Source of the DNA: Lepus europaeus
Lineage: Eukaryota; Chordata; Mammalia; Lagomorpha; Leporidae
DNA length: 64,000 nucleotides
Direction of reading: 5' to 3'
Assembly: GCF_033115175.1 (NCBI RefSeq)
Contig: NC_084840.1
Location: 79,127,179 to 79,191,178 of the forward strand
Shown: one piece after another, positions 54,332 to 64,000 of the stretch
How the letters are laid out: the number at the start of each line of letters is the position of its first letter
How positions within the stretch are numbered: position 1 is the stretch's first letter
Made by a program: the position numbers and the translations under genes
Notes under the pieces: generated by a model
What the model saw: only the letters and a program-made list of their open reading frames with translations
Told to the model about the DNA's origin: nothing
The model's database searches: none

Positions 54332-56991
54332 ATAAAAGACAGAGTGAGGATAGTAACCAATGATCCTAAGAGTGGCATTTGCCAGGTTTGAACAATTATA
54401 CAGCATTAAGTGGGGAAGAGGACCATCAGTACACACAGGTTGGGAGTAAAGCCATGGGTGGTAGAGTAGAGGTTATGATTACAAAGGAATGAGGCCCAAG
54501 TGTGCTAGACAGGGTCTAGAACAAAGGACAGAGTCATTATTAGAGGAGCTAAGAAAGGTGCTGTCTAAGCTACAATTAAGTTTTCTGATTGAGAGGCAAA
54601 TAGAACCTGATAGAAGGGGCTTGATAATAATCTGGTGGGCTTTAGGCCTTGTAAGTTAAGAGGCCAGACCTATCTATCTCTTCACATGGGGTATATCCTA
54701 AGGGAGGTGTGAACCTCCTAGGGGAGGCGCACTCTGTTGGCTTTCATTACTTGGCTGGCCTGGGAGGAGAGCTGGCCAGGTAAAGGCAGGGGGCATCTCT
54801 AACAAGAAATTTACAGTTCTGCCTGCAATGTTGCTGACCCTACTTGACCATACCCTCAGCTGCAGTGGTCACTTTGGAAGCTGGGCTGAGTGAAGGGCTT
54901 TTCAGCTTAGAGCCAATAAGATCTGTGGCTCTGACCTGGGCATCCTTCGACTCCAGGGCAGGTCCATTTCCAGTGATCCGACTCTTGGCAGAGCTGCCAG
55001 GGCTCTTCACAAGCTGACTTCTGCTGAAGCCCAGGCTTACCACATTGAAAGCCACTGCAGTGGACTGGCCTGTTGGGTCTCCTTGAGGGCAGATCACTGT
55101 ACAGATCAGCCATTAATAGGCCTGCCACCCATTGCTTCTGATGCCTAGCTTTCTTTTCCTCCTGGTTTGTGTTAAAGCAGACCAGAGGATGCAAGTCAAG
55201 GGAGTGCCCAAATCCCATCTCTAATCTTTGGTGGCCTGAACTACAACTCTATAGTCACAGGCATGTTCTGTAGTACTTTTTCTAAGGTGGACAAAGCCAA
55301 TGAGGAAAATTATATTCTCACTTTAAAACTTTCTTTCCCTTTGGTCTGAAAGGGAGGTTTTTTCTACTTACTGTATACTTCGCTGATGTGAAGTGAATCT
55401 AGCTATGAGATTATTATTTAAGCTCTTATTTTGGCTATGCTATTACAGAAAAATATTAGCCATCTTTTTATAAGGTCTAAAGATTAAATTGTGTGTCCTA
55501 CAGATTCCTTCATAATAGAATTAGTTTCCTACCTTGAAGAGAATAGAGAAATGAAAGAACAAGTTGGGCTTAGAATAGAGAAATGAGGGAGCAAGTCCTA
55601 GATCGCTTGCTGACAATAGCAATATTACATGAATACTTAGCAAACAGTTTCAACCATTAGATAACAACTTAAGAAAACATTTACCAGAAGGTCCAATGCC
55701 TTCTATAAATTTTAAGAATCATGTATTTGAAAACACCTCTTAAATATCTAACATGGTGTAGTTTGTTTAACCAGTAAACTTAAGCACAACCATATAAAAT
55801 GTTTTTAGTTTCTTTCTACCAACACGTTTAAAACATATGATACACAGATTCAGGTCCCACAAATTAAAATGTATCTTTGATTGATTTTAGCAGCTTAAAT
55901 TTATGGACAATCTTATCTATAAGCCATTTAAAATAAAACTCTTAATAAAATTTCCCCATGTGGACATACAATATGTACACACATATTACATAGCATAGTA
56001 GACCAATATAGTAATTTTAATAATAGCTTTTAAAATCTTTAACTCTTTTAGTAGATTTCCAATTGATTTGAATTCCTTTTTGATTTTAGTAACCTCAGTT
56101 AACCATACTTTCTCTCAGTTGGTACTGTTAATACATTATTGGCTTCATCTGTTTACAGAGCCATCCCAAAGTACTGAATACAATAGAAGTGGCTGGAAAA
56201 ATTCCATAGGAACCTATAGGAGGACAGCTAAACACAGAACCAACAGCGCTTTAGTTTTATGAGCAGCAAATCATATATAACTATGGATGACAAAAGACTT
56301 TAAGTCGCCATGTTTAAAATTATAAACTCATCAACCAACAAGAGGCACTTGCTTACTTCAAAGTATTTTTGAAAGCACCTGTAGGATTTTACAAGTAATT
56401 AACCCTTTAGGCCTCTGGGGCTTTCTCATAAAGATAACTATCATGTCTAGTAACACAAAATCATTAGACTTTTAATTCTCAAACATTTGTATTAATAGCA
56501 TTTTCCATTATAGAAACTTAAAGTTTGGTACCACACCACATCTTGACAGTACTTCTAATATAATCCAAATAGCCTGATTAGTTGGTGTCTCTATAAGATG
56601 AGAGACATAGGTCCTTCGATTTTTTCAGTTGGGCCCAAACTGGAAAAACCAAAGTCCAGGATTTACTGGAAATTTTAGAGTCCAGATTGTTTGAAACTTT
56701 GATTTTTTGAATGCCTGTCAAGAATGCCAAGAAGGCTCAAAATCCGAAATATCTGGTTGAATTAAGATTCCTTAAAATCATGACATAACATAGACCAAAT
56801 TTGATCATTGTTACAAGGTAATTATTCAAATCTTTGAAAATAAGCACATATTTAAATAACCCATAGCTCTTAATAAAAATTCAGCTGTTTTTGAACAATT
56901 AGAATTTAACAGACATCAAGAGAACATAATAGATTACTTTAACACATTGCTTTAACAGAGAATCAGAGTTTAATTCTATGTCAAAGAGAAA
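54332..56991 (-). mobile_element. Non-L1 segment replacing ORF2
   Basis: 2.66 kb with no L1 reverse transcriptase. It contains a retroviral nucleocapsid-like piece (54780-55220) and, toward ORF1, AT-rich sequence. Within that, about 56545-56790 on the minus strand aligns with 3590-3815 on the plus strand (shared AAGGAAT, CCAGATA, CTTGGCA, AAAATCAAAGTT, GGGCCC, TCTCTCAT, TAATCAG-type blocks in the same order). Retroviral origin of at least part is therefore likely. The rest is unassigned. Confidence 0.6.
54780..55220 (-). pseudogene. Retroviral gag nucleocapsid / protease-junction-like remnant
   Basis: The minus-strand frame 55218-54907 contains FQCGKPG, a damaged first zinc knuckle, and then LCQESDHWKWTCP, a C-x2-C..H-x4-C-like second knuckle lacking one cysteine, followed by CPGQ. 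About 100 bases further an FLV/FLL-type segment resembles the start of a retroviral protease, but in another frame and without an intact catalytic DTG. Knuckle wording is closer to gammaretroviral or class I ERV gag. Stops and frameshifts abound. No functional protein is possible. Confidence 0.5.
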
Positions 56992-57059
56992 TTGAGCTTC
57001 CTGTGATCTTTTGCTATGAGGTTTCCTTCCTTTACCTTCTTTCATATTGGTGACCATGT

Positions 57060-58066
57060 TTCTGTGTTTATGTGTGTAACACATCTTTAAGCATCTTTTG
57101 CAGGGCAGGATGAGTGGCAACAAATTCTTCAGTTTCTGTTTGCTATGAAAAGTCTTAATTTCACCTTCATTCACAAATGAGAGCTTTGCAGGATATAATA
57201 TTCTGGGCTGGCAGTTTTTCTCTCTTAGTACCTGGGCTATGTCTCGCCATTCTCTCCTAGCTTGTAGGGTTTCTGATGAGAAGTCTGCTGTGAGTCTAAT
57301 TGGAGATCCTCTAAGAGTAATCTGACGTTTCTCTCTTGCACCTTTTAGAATCTTTTCTTTATGTTTCACTGTGGTGAGTTTGATTACAATGTGTCATGGT
57401 GAGGATCTCTTTTGGTCATGTTTATTAGGGGTTCTATAAGCTTCCTGTACTAAGATGCCTCTGTCCTTCTCCAAACCTGGGAAATTTTCTGCTAGTATCT
57501 CACTGGAAATGCCTTCTAATCCTTTCTCCCTCTCCATGCCTTCAGGAATTCCCAGAACCCGAATGTTAGGTTTTTTAATAGTATCCTGTAGATTCCTGAC
57601 AATATTTTAGATTTCTAATTTCTTCTTCTTTTCTTTGGTTTGCCTGTTTCCTTTCCTGTTCTCTGTCTTCTAAGTCTGATATTCTCTCTTCTGCTTCGCC
57701 CATTCTGTTTTTAAGGCTCTCTAATGTGTTTGTCATTTGATCTATTGAATTCTTCATTTCATTATGATTTCTCGTCACTATCACAGTTTCTTGTTCTGCT
57801 AGTTGTTTCATTTCATTTTGATTCCTCCTTAATAATTCATTTTCACGAGAAAGATTTTCTATCTTGTTCATTAAGGATTTCTGTAGTTCAAGAATTTGTT
57901 TTTGAGAACTTCTTAATGTTCTTATCAATTTTTTGAGATCCGCTTCTTGCATTTCTTCTATCTCATCATCTTCATAATCTTGAATTGGGATGTCTTTTTC
58001 ATTTGGGGGCATCATAGTGTCTTCCTTGTTCTTGTTACCTCGGTTTTTGCGTTTGTTGTTTGGCAT
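57060..58066 (-). pseudogene. L1 ORF1, frameshifted, in the ORF2-less element
   Basis: The start ATG at 58066 gives MPNNKRKNRGNKNKEDTM, the same protein as at 37644, with coiled coil to about residue 150. Reading breaks near 57600 (RNLKYCQEST). The C-terminal half (GMEREKGLEG, ETLQARREWRDIAQVL, PAKLSFVNEGE) continues in another frame, with a TGA near 57395. ORF1 is about as well preserved as in the full-length L1, so the two elements are of comparable age. Confidence 0.93.
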
Positions 58067-58998
58067 GTTGGAGATATTTGGTTTCTTCACTGTGGTGTTT
58101 TTTCTTGTTATACTATGGCTCTATATTAAGTGGACTGTCTGCTTTCAGTGAAGACTTAGAGGCTTGAGATGAGTGTGGACTGAGAGCTGTGTTTGGTTCC
58201 TCAGGGCTGAGGGTGTGTCAAAGGTGACACTCCCAAGTTAGGCGTGGTAAATCTCTCTTTCTTTCTTTCTTCTTTTTTTTTTTTGATTCAAAAGGGAAGT
58301 AATTCCACACAGCTGAACGTAATTGGAGGTAGTTAGCAGGCAAATGATATACCCACAGGAGCCAGAGATCGGAAGCTCTTTCCCAAGGACCACACAGGGA
58401 ATCTGTGCTGCCCTCAGTGTGGGCTCCAATTCTCCTGCAGTCTCCCACTGGGTTGCCAAGTTAGATGCTAATCTCCTATTATTTCACCCCTCCCCCCAGA
58501 GTCAGGTTTTTCTGCTAGGCTCAGGGCCGGTGCAGACCTGAAGTCGCCCTGCTTATGACGTATGTCCAAAATGGCGCCTGCTCTTTGTCTTGCTAGCCTT
58601 TGAGGGGTGAGCGGAGAGAGAGAAACTCATGCCCGTATCAGTCACTTTTTTTTCCCTCTCTCTCTTCTAGTTAGCCTGGTGAACTTTTCCCCATGGAGTT
58701 TCAAGCCTCATTCCCTCTAGTCTCCTCTTTCTGCTTGCCCGCTGGTGTCTCGGGCTATTGAGGTTCGGCTCACCTCGCGTTCCAGCGCTGGTGTGTTGAG
58801 TCTGCCGCTGGTGTCCCGAACTTGTCCTCCCACGCTCTCCACGCAGGTCCACTGTGAATCACTAGTTCCAGAAGAGTTTCCTCTGCTGTTTCATCCCCTA
58901 CTCTTCCTTGACCCTGCAGTATCTTCACTTTTATTAACCTGTGTCTTGCCGAACTATCAATGTGTTCCCTACCTATTCCACCATCTTGCCGCTGACCT
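58067..58998 (-). promoter_or_regulatory. L1 5' UTR of the ORF2-less element
   Basis: About 930 bp ending at GGCAAGATGGTGG (YY1-like CAAGATGG) near the outer end. It shares 'CAGCTGTGTGGAATTACTTC' and 'GCCAAACAACAAA' contexts with the 5' UTR at 37370-37660 but has different outer sequence, as expected for a different promoter subtype. Confidence 0.8.
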
Positions 58999-59299
58999 AT
59001 TATTTTTTGATTTACAAATTGTCTTCCAAAGTTTTGACCATGAAGTCCTATTACTCTGCTTTAGTGCTTTGTGAGCTTGAAGTTTTCCTCTGATGAGGAT
59101 TATTTTATATCCTCATGAATTCAATGACAGCTTATCTACCTGGACTGATCTGACACATACATCATTGTATAAATTACATAATCTGTAAGACTAACTTGAT
59201 ATGCTTATGGAGTCAACACTGTGGGTGTTAGTATTCCAGCTATTTATTCATTTTAAATTACTTATTCAGGTTTTTCACTGAAAAACTTGCCCACCCAAA
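58999..59299. other. Unassigned sequence
   Basis: No feature recognised between the L1 5' end and a MIR. Confidence 0.5.
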
Positions 59300-59505
59300 G
59301 TGCCTGGAACTGTGCCAATGAGTTTACATGTCTTTTACTCATATAACTTGTAATACACAACCTTATCATGTAGGTGATATCATTATCCTCACTTTATAAA
59401 TAAGAAAATGTTTACATCAAAGTAAAAGGAAATAACTGGCTCAGAATCTTACATCTAATAAACCACTAATTTAATATCTTGTGAGATAGAGATTGAAACC
59501 AGTAT
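59300..59505 (-). mobile_element. MIR SINE
   Basis: 'GTGCCTGGAACTGTGCCAAT', 'GTAGGTGATATCATTATCC', 'CTCACTTTATAAATAAGAAA' and 'ATAACTGGCTCAGAATC' follow the MIR minus-strand order. Confidence 0.75.
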
Positions 59506-59929
59506 ACTTAGTGATAGAGTGGGAGACATCTAGGAATTACTGTTAGAAGATTTGTGTTTTGAATCCAAATATAAGCATTAATTAGGAGCTTGGACTTGAC
59601 TTCTGATATTTATAGTTTCTCAAATATTGAAGCAAACCTCGAAGTTTTTAAATATGAAAGTGCATTCCAACTGGAAAATCATAGAGTATAATGAAAGCAA
59701 CTGAAGGCATTTTTAAAGTTTCTTTTCAGGCTTTTATATTAGCTTTCTGGATTTCAAGTTTCATTTCTGAACTAGTTAGACTAAAATATGTAGGAAATCT
59801 GAAGGCTTCCAAGTCTTCTGTTGTGTTGTTTTTAAAATTTTATGTAAGATTTTTTTTTTTTTAATGAAACTTTCTTCGGTTACAGTATTCACCATTAAAA
59901 CAATCAGTTGGTGGAAGTTATTCAGTGCA
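59506..59929. other. Unassigned AT-rich sequence
   Basis: No gene or clear repeat. Confidence 0.5.
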
Positions 59930-60255
59930 TAACTTAAGATGCTACATGGAACACCCACATCTCATACTGGAGTGCTGCGCTGGAGTCTGGGGGCTGCAGA
60001 TTTGGTCTCTCTGATATTGCACACCCTGGAAGACAGCAGATGGTGGCTCAAGTACTTGGGTCCCTTTCAGCCACATGGGAGGTTCAGATTGAGTTCCCAG
60101 CTCCTGGCTTTCGCCTGGGCTAGCCCTAAATGTATGGCCTTTGGGGAAATCTGTCCCTCTCTTTATGTACGTATGTGTGGTATGGTGTGTGTGTGTGTGT
60201 GTGTGTGTGTCTTTTTGCTTTTCAAATAAAATAGATAAATAAATAAACATTAAAA
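59930..60255 (+). mobile_element. C-SINE (old) with (GT)n
   Basis: Forward copy: 'ACACCCACATCTCATACTGG', 'CCTGGCTTTCGCCTGGGCT'. The usual (TC) tract is replaced by a (GT)n of about 26 bases (60185-60210), and the tail reads 'CAAATAAAATAGATAAATAA'. Confidence 0.88.
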
Positions 60256-61939
60256 TTTACCAGTTGTGCTCTAAAGCACAATTGTTGAACTGGACTACAA
60301 GTCACTGTATTTTCATAAAATCTTTATCTGGTACTCCCCATACCCCTGTTTAATAGAAGTTGCACCTGAAGGCACCAGGGGAAATGATCGGCAGCCCAGG
60401 ATGGTGACATGAAACTATGACCTCATGATCTCCTCATGTCTTTGGGAATTGCATCTCAAACTTAGATATTAAAATGGCTTTACTACATGAATTACTGGTT
60501 TCATCTGGTTGCACGTAGCTTGGCTCCAAATAAAACAAAGTTAAATAACAGTGGCTAAAAAATTTTTTTAAATTACAGTGGCTAGAAAAAAATTCAAAAT
60601 TTGAAACTAAATACTGTGAGAACTATTTATATAGAGCGACATATGACTCTATCCAACTTGTTTCTTTCTGCAGCCATGATTTTAGGCTTCTGAGTCACTC
60701 AAGTCATAGATTCCCTCCTTGACCTCTTCCTGTGACACTGAGATGGTCTGCCTAGACTGTCACTGATAACTGACACTGCCTGAAAATAGCTCATTAAATT
60801 GTTAAGCCTCTGGGGATCAAACAAAATTGTGCATGGTTCTCTTGCTGTCTGAAGCCAGCATTCCCTTTAGAAACAACCTCACCAACCTCCACACCTAGAA
60901 ATGAACCATTACCTAGCTTTGTAGAAACAATGCATTAAATCAGGCATGGGCAATTAGAAAGATGTTTCCCACCTTGCCTGCAACTGAATATGTTCAGGTC
61001 AATTTATATTTCATTATAATTATTAGCAAAATGTCCATGGAATTCCATTTCTCCTCTTAATAAAAATATTCAATATGAATAATATAAATTTTATTCTCAT
61101 TTTAATACTTATAATCCACCAGAAATACAAACTCTTCAAAATGAATTACAAAGGTCATTTAATATAAGGTTAAAAACTTACTAAACAATCCTACAGATAT
61201 TTTATGAATTTCTTCTGTTGATTGAAGCTATTCACTCTCACAAATGTTAAGTCAATGCATGAAATGTGATAGATATACTTCTGTTTTTGGTTTACTGAGT
61301 TATCTCCTGCCTTTGCAGTGCAATGTAGAAATCTCTGGCATATTTAGTTCATTCAAAAATAAAAATCTGTTCAAGTCTTCACAAAATGCTTTGTATAAAT
61401 TGTCAAATCTCCAAGCTTCCAAAAGCTGTTTTGAGAAGCAAAAGCCATGACAATCAGATTATTTTAATATGATGTGATATACATTAATTTACTTTATATC
61501 TATGGAAGGAAAATTTAAATAATCTTAGAAATATATAAACACATAGTATAAATTTATATTACATACATAAGAAAATGAATAGAAAGAAACACACACCCTC
61601 AAACCAACCTCCATGTTAGCTTTTTGACATGAAACTTCCGTTTGTATTTTAAAATGAATAATCTCATTCCTATTTCCCTCTGTCATTTCATTGAGAATGT
61701 TACTGTTTCTTAGTTTCGCTGTTCATGGCCGTAACAAATAAAATAGGCAAGTCTTAGAATCATTTCCTAAACAGGCTCTGGCCTCTGTAAATGATAAATC
61801 TAACTTTCCGCACACTGTGACTGACAGCCAGATGGCTGAAGGTCAGAGAAGGCTCAATGAGACTCATAAACAAATTATTTTATCAATTAATGAAGTACGT
61901 TAGCCCATCAAGATTCAGCATAGAAGACCGATGTAGGGA
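60256..61939. other. Unassigned AT-rich sequence
   Basis: I found no gene, RNA gene or repeat I can name. A 68-codon frame at 61244 has no supporting feature. Confidence 0.5.
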
Positions 61940-62245
61940 CAGATATTGACACAGTGGGTCTGACACTGCTCAAATGCTTGCATCCCATATCCAAGCTTCT
62001 GCACTTTGAACAGTGGTTCTCTTCCTGATTCCAGTCTCCAGTGCTACACAACATGGGAGACACAGATAACTGGGTACCTGCCACCCATATGTGGGAAAGC
62101 TACATAGAATACCCAGCTCCCAGCTATGGGCTGGCCTGGCCCAGGCCTAACTTCAGGGGCATTTGGGGAGTGAATCAACAAACAGGAAAAATCTCTTTCC
62201 TTCTCCCCTTCTCTTTCTCTTTTTCTCTCTCTTGAGCTCTGCCTC
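61940..62245 (+). mobile_element. Old C-SINE
   Basis: Forward and diverged: 'TGACACAGTGGGTCTGACAC', 'TGCATCCCATATCCAAGC', 'GCATTTGGGGAGTGAATCAA' and a (CTTT/TCTC) tail. Confidence 0.75.
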
Positions 62246-62420
62246 TCTTGAGATTGCACTAAGAACAAGACTGAACCAAGTCAGCTTCGTGACCCTGGAG
62301 AATTACTTATCTCCCTGTGCCTCAAACTCCATTCATAAATCAGACTTAATAAAATGAATTCGCATTTTCTGAATATTAAAATGTAAATGATTGATTCCAC
62401 TCATATAGAGATCTTACTAA

Positions 62421-62740
62421 GGGGCCAGCACCATGGTTCGCTTGGATAATCCTCCGCCTGCAGTGCTGGCATCCCATATGGGCACCGATTCTAGTCCCGG
62501 TTGCTCCTCTTCCAGTCCAACTCTCTGCTGTGGCCCGGGAGGGCAGTGAAGGATGGCCCGTGTGCTTGGGCCCCTGCACCCACATGGGAGACCAAGAAAA
62601 GCACCTGGCTCCTGGCTTCGGATTGGTGTAGCACCGGCCGTGGCAGCCATTTGGGGAGTGAACCAATGGAAGGAAGACCTTTCTCTCTCTCTGTCTATAA
62701 CTCTACTTGTCAAATAAATTTTTAAAAAAATAAAAAATGA
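62421..62740 (+). mobile_element. C-SINE
   Basis: Forward copy: 'GGGGCCAGCACCATGGTTCG', 'CCCATATGGGCACCGATTCT', tail 'CTACTTGTCAAATAAATTTT'. Confidence 0.95.
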
Positions 62741-62935
62741 GATCATACTGAATTATATCCATAAACATTACTCTTATTGTTACCATTATTATTATCATAA
62801 TCACCATCATAGTAATCAAATTCTTATTCTGAGCAACAAAATGTTAGATATTACACCTGCAATTTGAAGAAAATGTCCCAGATTGACTATACAAAGATAT
62901 ACATACAGGTCGCTATACAGATAGAAAAAGATATT

Positions 62936-63064
62936 TATGGATGAATACATAATAGATAATAGGTAGATGATAGATAGATACAGATAGATGATAGAATGAT
63001 AGAATGATAGATAGATAGATATAGATGATTATATAGATAGATATAGATAGATAAATAAATAGAT
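62936..63064. repeat. (GATA)n microsatellite
   Basis: Interrupted AGATAGATAGATA / TAGATGATAGA runs over about 130 bases, including a run of uninterrupted units at 63009-63021. Confidence 0.92.
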
Positions 63065-63712
63065 AGAATTTTAATGGCATTTTTCCCAGCTCCTCATTTC
63101 TCAGGAAATCTCTCATGCATTCATGAAAATCCCACTATGTTATTAACCCATCCTTACTTCCTGACATCTGGATGACCAACGTCTCTGAGAGTGACATCTC
63201 AAAAATGATGTTGTAATTGCCGCCTTTACAATATTAATGAACAAACCGGCTATCACTTCTCAGGCATCAGAAATCTACAGACTTGGCTTTAATTTTCTGA
63301 AGGCCACACTAAAGAAGGTACAAGAGCCCTCTCTTCTCATGGCTGTCAAACAGTTACTAAGGATGACTAGATATGTCCTCAGGTCTCATGAAATCACTCA
63401 CAAGGTAAGGACCTTGTGAATGTGAGCTTTCCCCATAAGGTCAGAAAAGCAGAATGCCAAAACCCCAATCCAAGGTAGGCTATCTCTTCTCCTTAAAAAC
63501 AAAAACTAGTATACAATTTAATTCTCAGAATTTCATCAGTTTCATCAAGTGTTCCCAAACATATTATATCAAGTGTATTAAAATTTTATATAATTTATCA
63601 ATATAATATTTTATAAAATGTATTAAAATATTTCAAAATTCTAACTCAGTACCAAATCACCATTTCCTACAAATTTTAAATACAATAGATGCTAAGTTTG
63701 ATGCTTTATTTA
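63065..63712. other. Unassigned AT-rich sequence
   Basis: No gene or repeat was recognised. A 60-codon frame at 63237 lacks support. Confidence 0.5.
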
Positions 63713-64000
63713 TTTATTTATTTTTGACAGGCAGAGTGGACAGTGAGAGAGAGAGACAGAAAGGTCTTCCTTTGCCATTGGTTCACCCTCCAATGGCCGC
63801 CACGGCCAGCTCGCTGTGGCCGGCGCACCACGCTGATCTGATGGCAGGAGCCAGGTGCTTCTCCTGGTCTCCCATGGGGTGCAGGGACCAAGGACTTGGG
63901 CCATCCTCCACTGCACTCCCTGGCCACAGCAGAGAGCTGGCCTGGAAGAGGGGCAACCGGGACAGAATATGGTGCCCTGACTGGGCTAGAACCCGGTGTG
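63713..64000 (-). mobile_element. Young C-SINE, cut by window end
   Basis: Reverse copy from (TTTA)n and 'TTTTTGACAGGCAGAGTGGA' to 'CTAGAACCCGGTGTG'. The tRNA-like head lies beyond the window. Confidence 0.96.

Larger units (their letters stand above)
53885..58998 (-). mobile_element. ORF2-less L1 ('half-L1'-like) with non-L1 cargo
   Basis: Read on the minus strand: an L1 5' start (GCGGCAAGATGGTGGAATAG at about 58995), a 5' UTR, ORF1 (58066-57060), and the ORF1-ORF2 spacer up to about 56992 (CACAGGAAGCTCAA). Then 2.66 kb (56991-54332) unrelated to ORF2, then a typical L1 3' end (54331-53885: GGCTTCCATAGCC .. TATATTCATTAAATAAAAG). Both outer ends are the natural ends of an L1, so the unit looks like a defined element of about 5.1 kb rather than two chance pieces. 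HAL1 (half-L1) elements are known mammalian families with ORF1 only. Alternatives are an L1 whose ORF2 was replaced by deletion plus ERV insertion. Confidence 0.7.

Overview
The window reads as vertebrate, almost certainly lagomorph (rabbit or hare), intergenic DNA. The main evidence is more than 30 copies of the tRNA-derived C-SINE typical of Leporidae. These have a GGCCGGCGCCGTGGCTCAC-type head, a CAGCAGAGAGCTGG-type core, a (TCTC)n/TCTGCCTGTCAAA or AAATAAATAAATCTTT tail, and occur in both orientations. L1 elements with rabbit-type ORF1/ORF2 and a G-rich 3' UTR support this. No complete, intact cellular protein-coding gene was found. The coding signals are retroelement genes, all broken, and displaced fragments of two cellular genes.

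Layout. 1-2744: C-SINEs, MIR and unassigned sequence. 2745-5804: a rearranged endogenous retrovirus that splits an old MIR, with a 6-bp target duplication GGGAAA, betaretrovirus-like integrase and env-tail remnants, and two LTR-like ends that do not match each other. 5805-8690: GC-rich island with a decayed copy of one GABA-transporter (SLC6A1) exon that keeps both splice sites, followed by a ~33-bp minisatellite interrupted by a processed retrocopy. 8691-22600: AT-rich DNA with C-SINEs, L1 3' ends, a 5'-inverted L1 and what looks like a very diverged ~0.45-0.5 kb tandem repeat. 22600-32612: more C-SINEs, an AATTAG microsatellite, old L1 pieces, a solo LTR and an unidentified GC-rich block near 27 kb.

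32613-36883: a ~4.3 kb very GC-rich block matching the C-terminal third, 3' UTR and downstream flank of APC2 (APC-like), riddled with frameshifts and stops. It abuts a truncated old L1 on its left and the exact 5' end of a full-length L1 on its right. 36884-50033: that L1 (5' UTR, ORF1, ORF2, 3' UTR), then a second and a truncated third tandem copy of its last ~4.04 kb, all carrying the same ORF2 lesions. 50034-53884: unassigned DNA, MIR, MER5-like, an L1 tail and C-SINEs. 53885-58998 (minus strand): an L1-derived element with a 5' UTR, ORF1 and L1 3' end but no ORF2. In ORF2's place is 2.66 kb of non-L1 DNA that includes a retroviral gag-nucleocapsid-like fragment, so it is a candidate 'half-L1'. 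59000-64000: unassigned DNA, MIR, C-SINEs and a GATA microsatellite.

Nothing here works together as a pathway. The window is best read as a record of retrotransposition, gene-fragment transfer and tandem amplification. The most interesting items are the ORF2-less L1 with retroviral cargo, the L1 tandem array, and the APC2 and SLC6A1 fragments. Family names come from recognition of sequence, not from database searches, and repeat boundaries are approximate to about 5-20 bases unless a target-site duplication is given.
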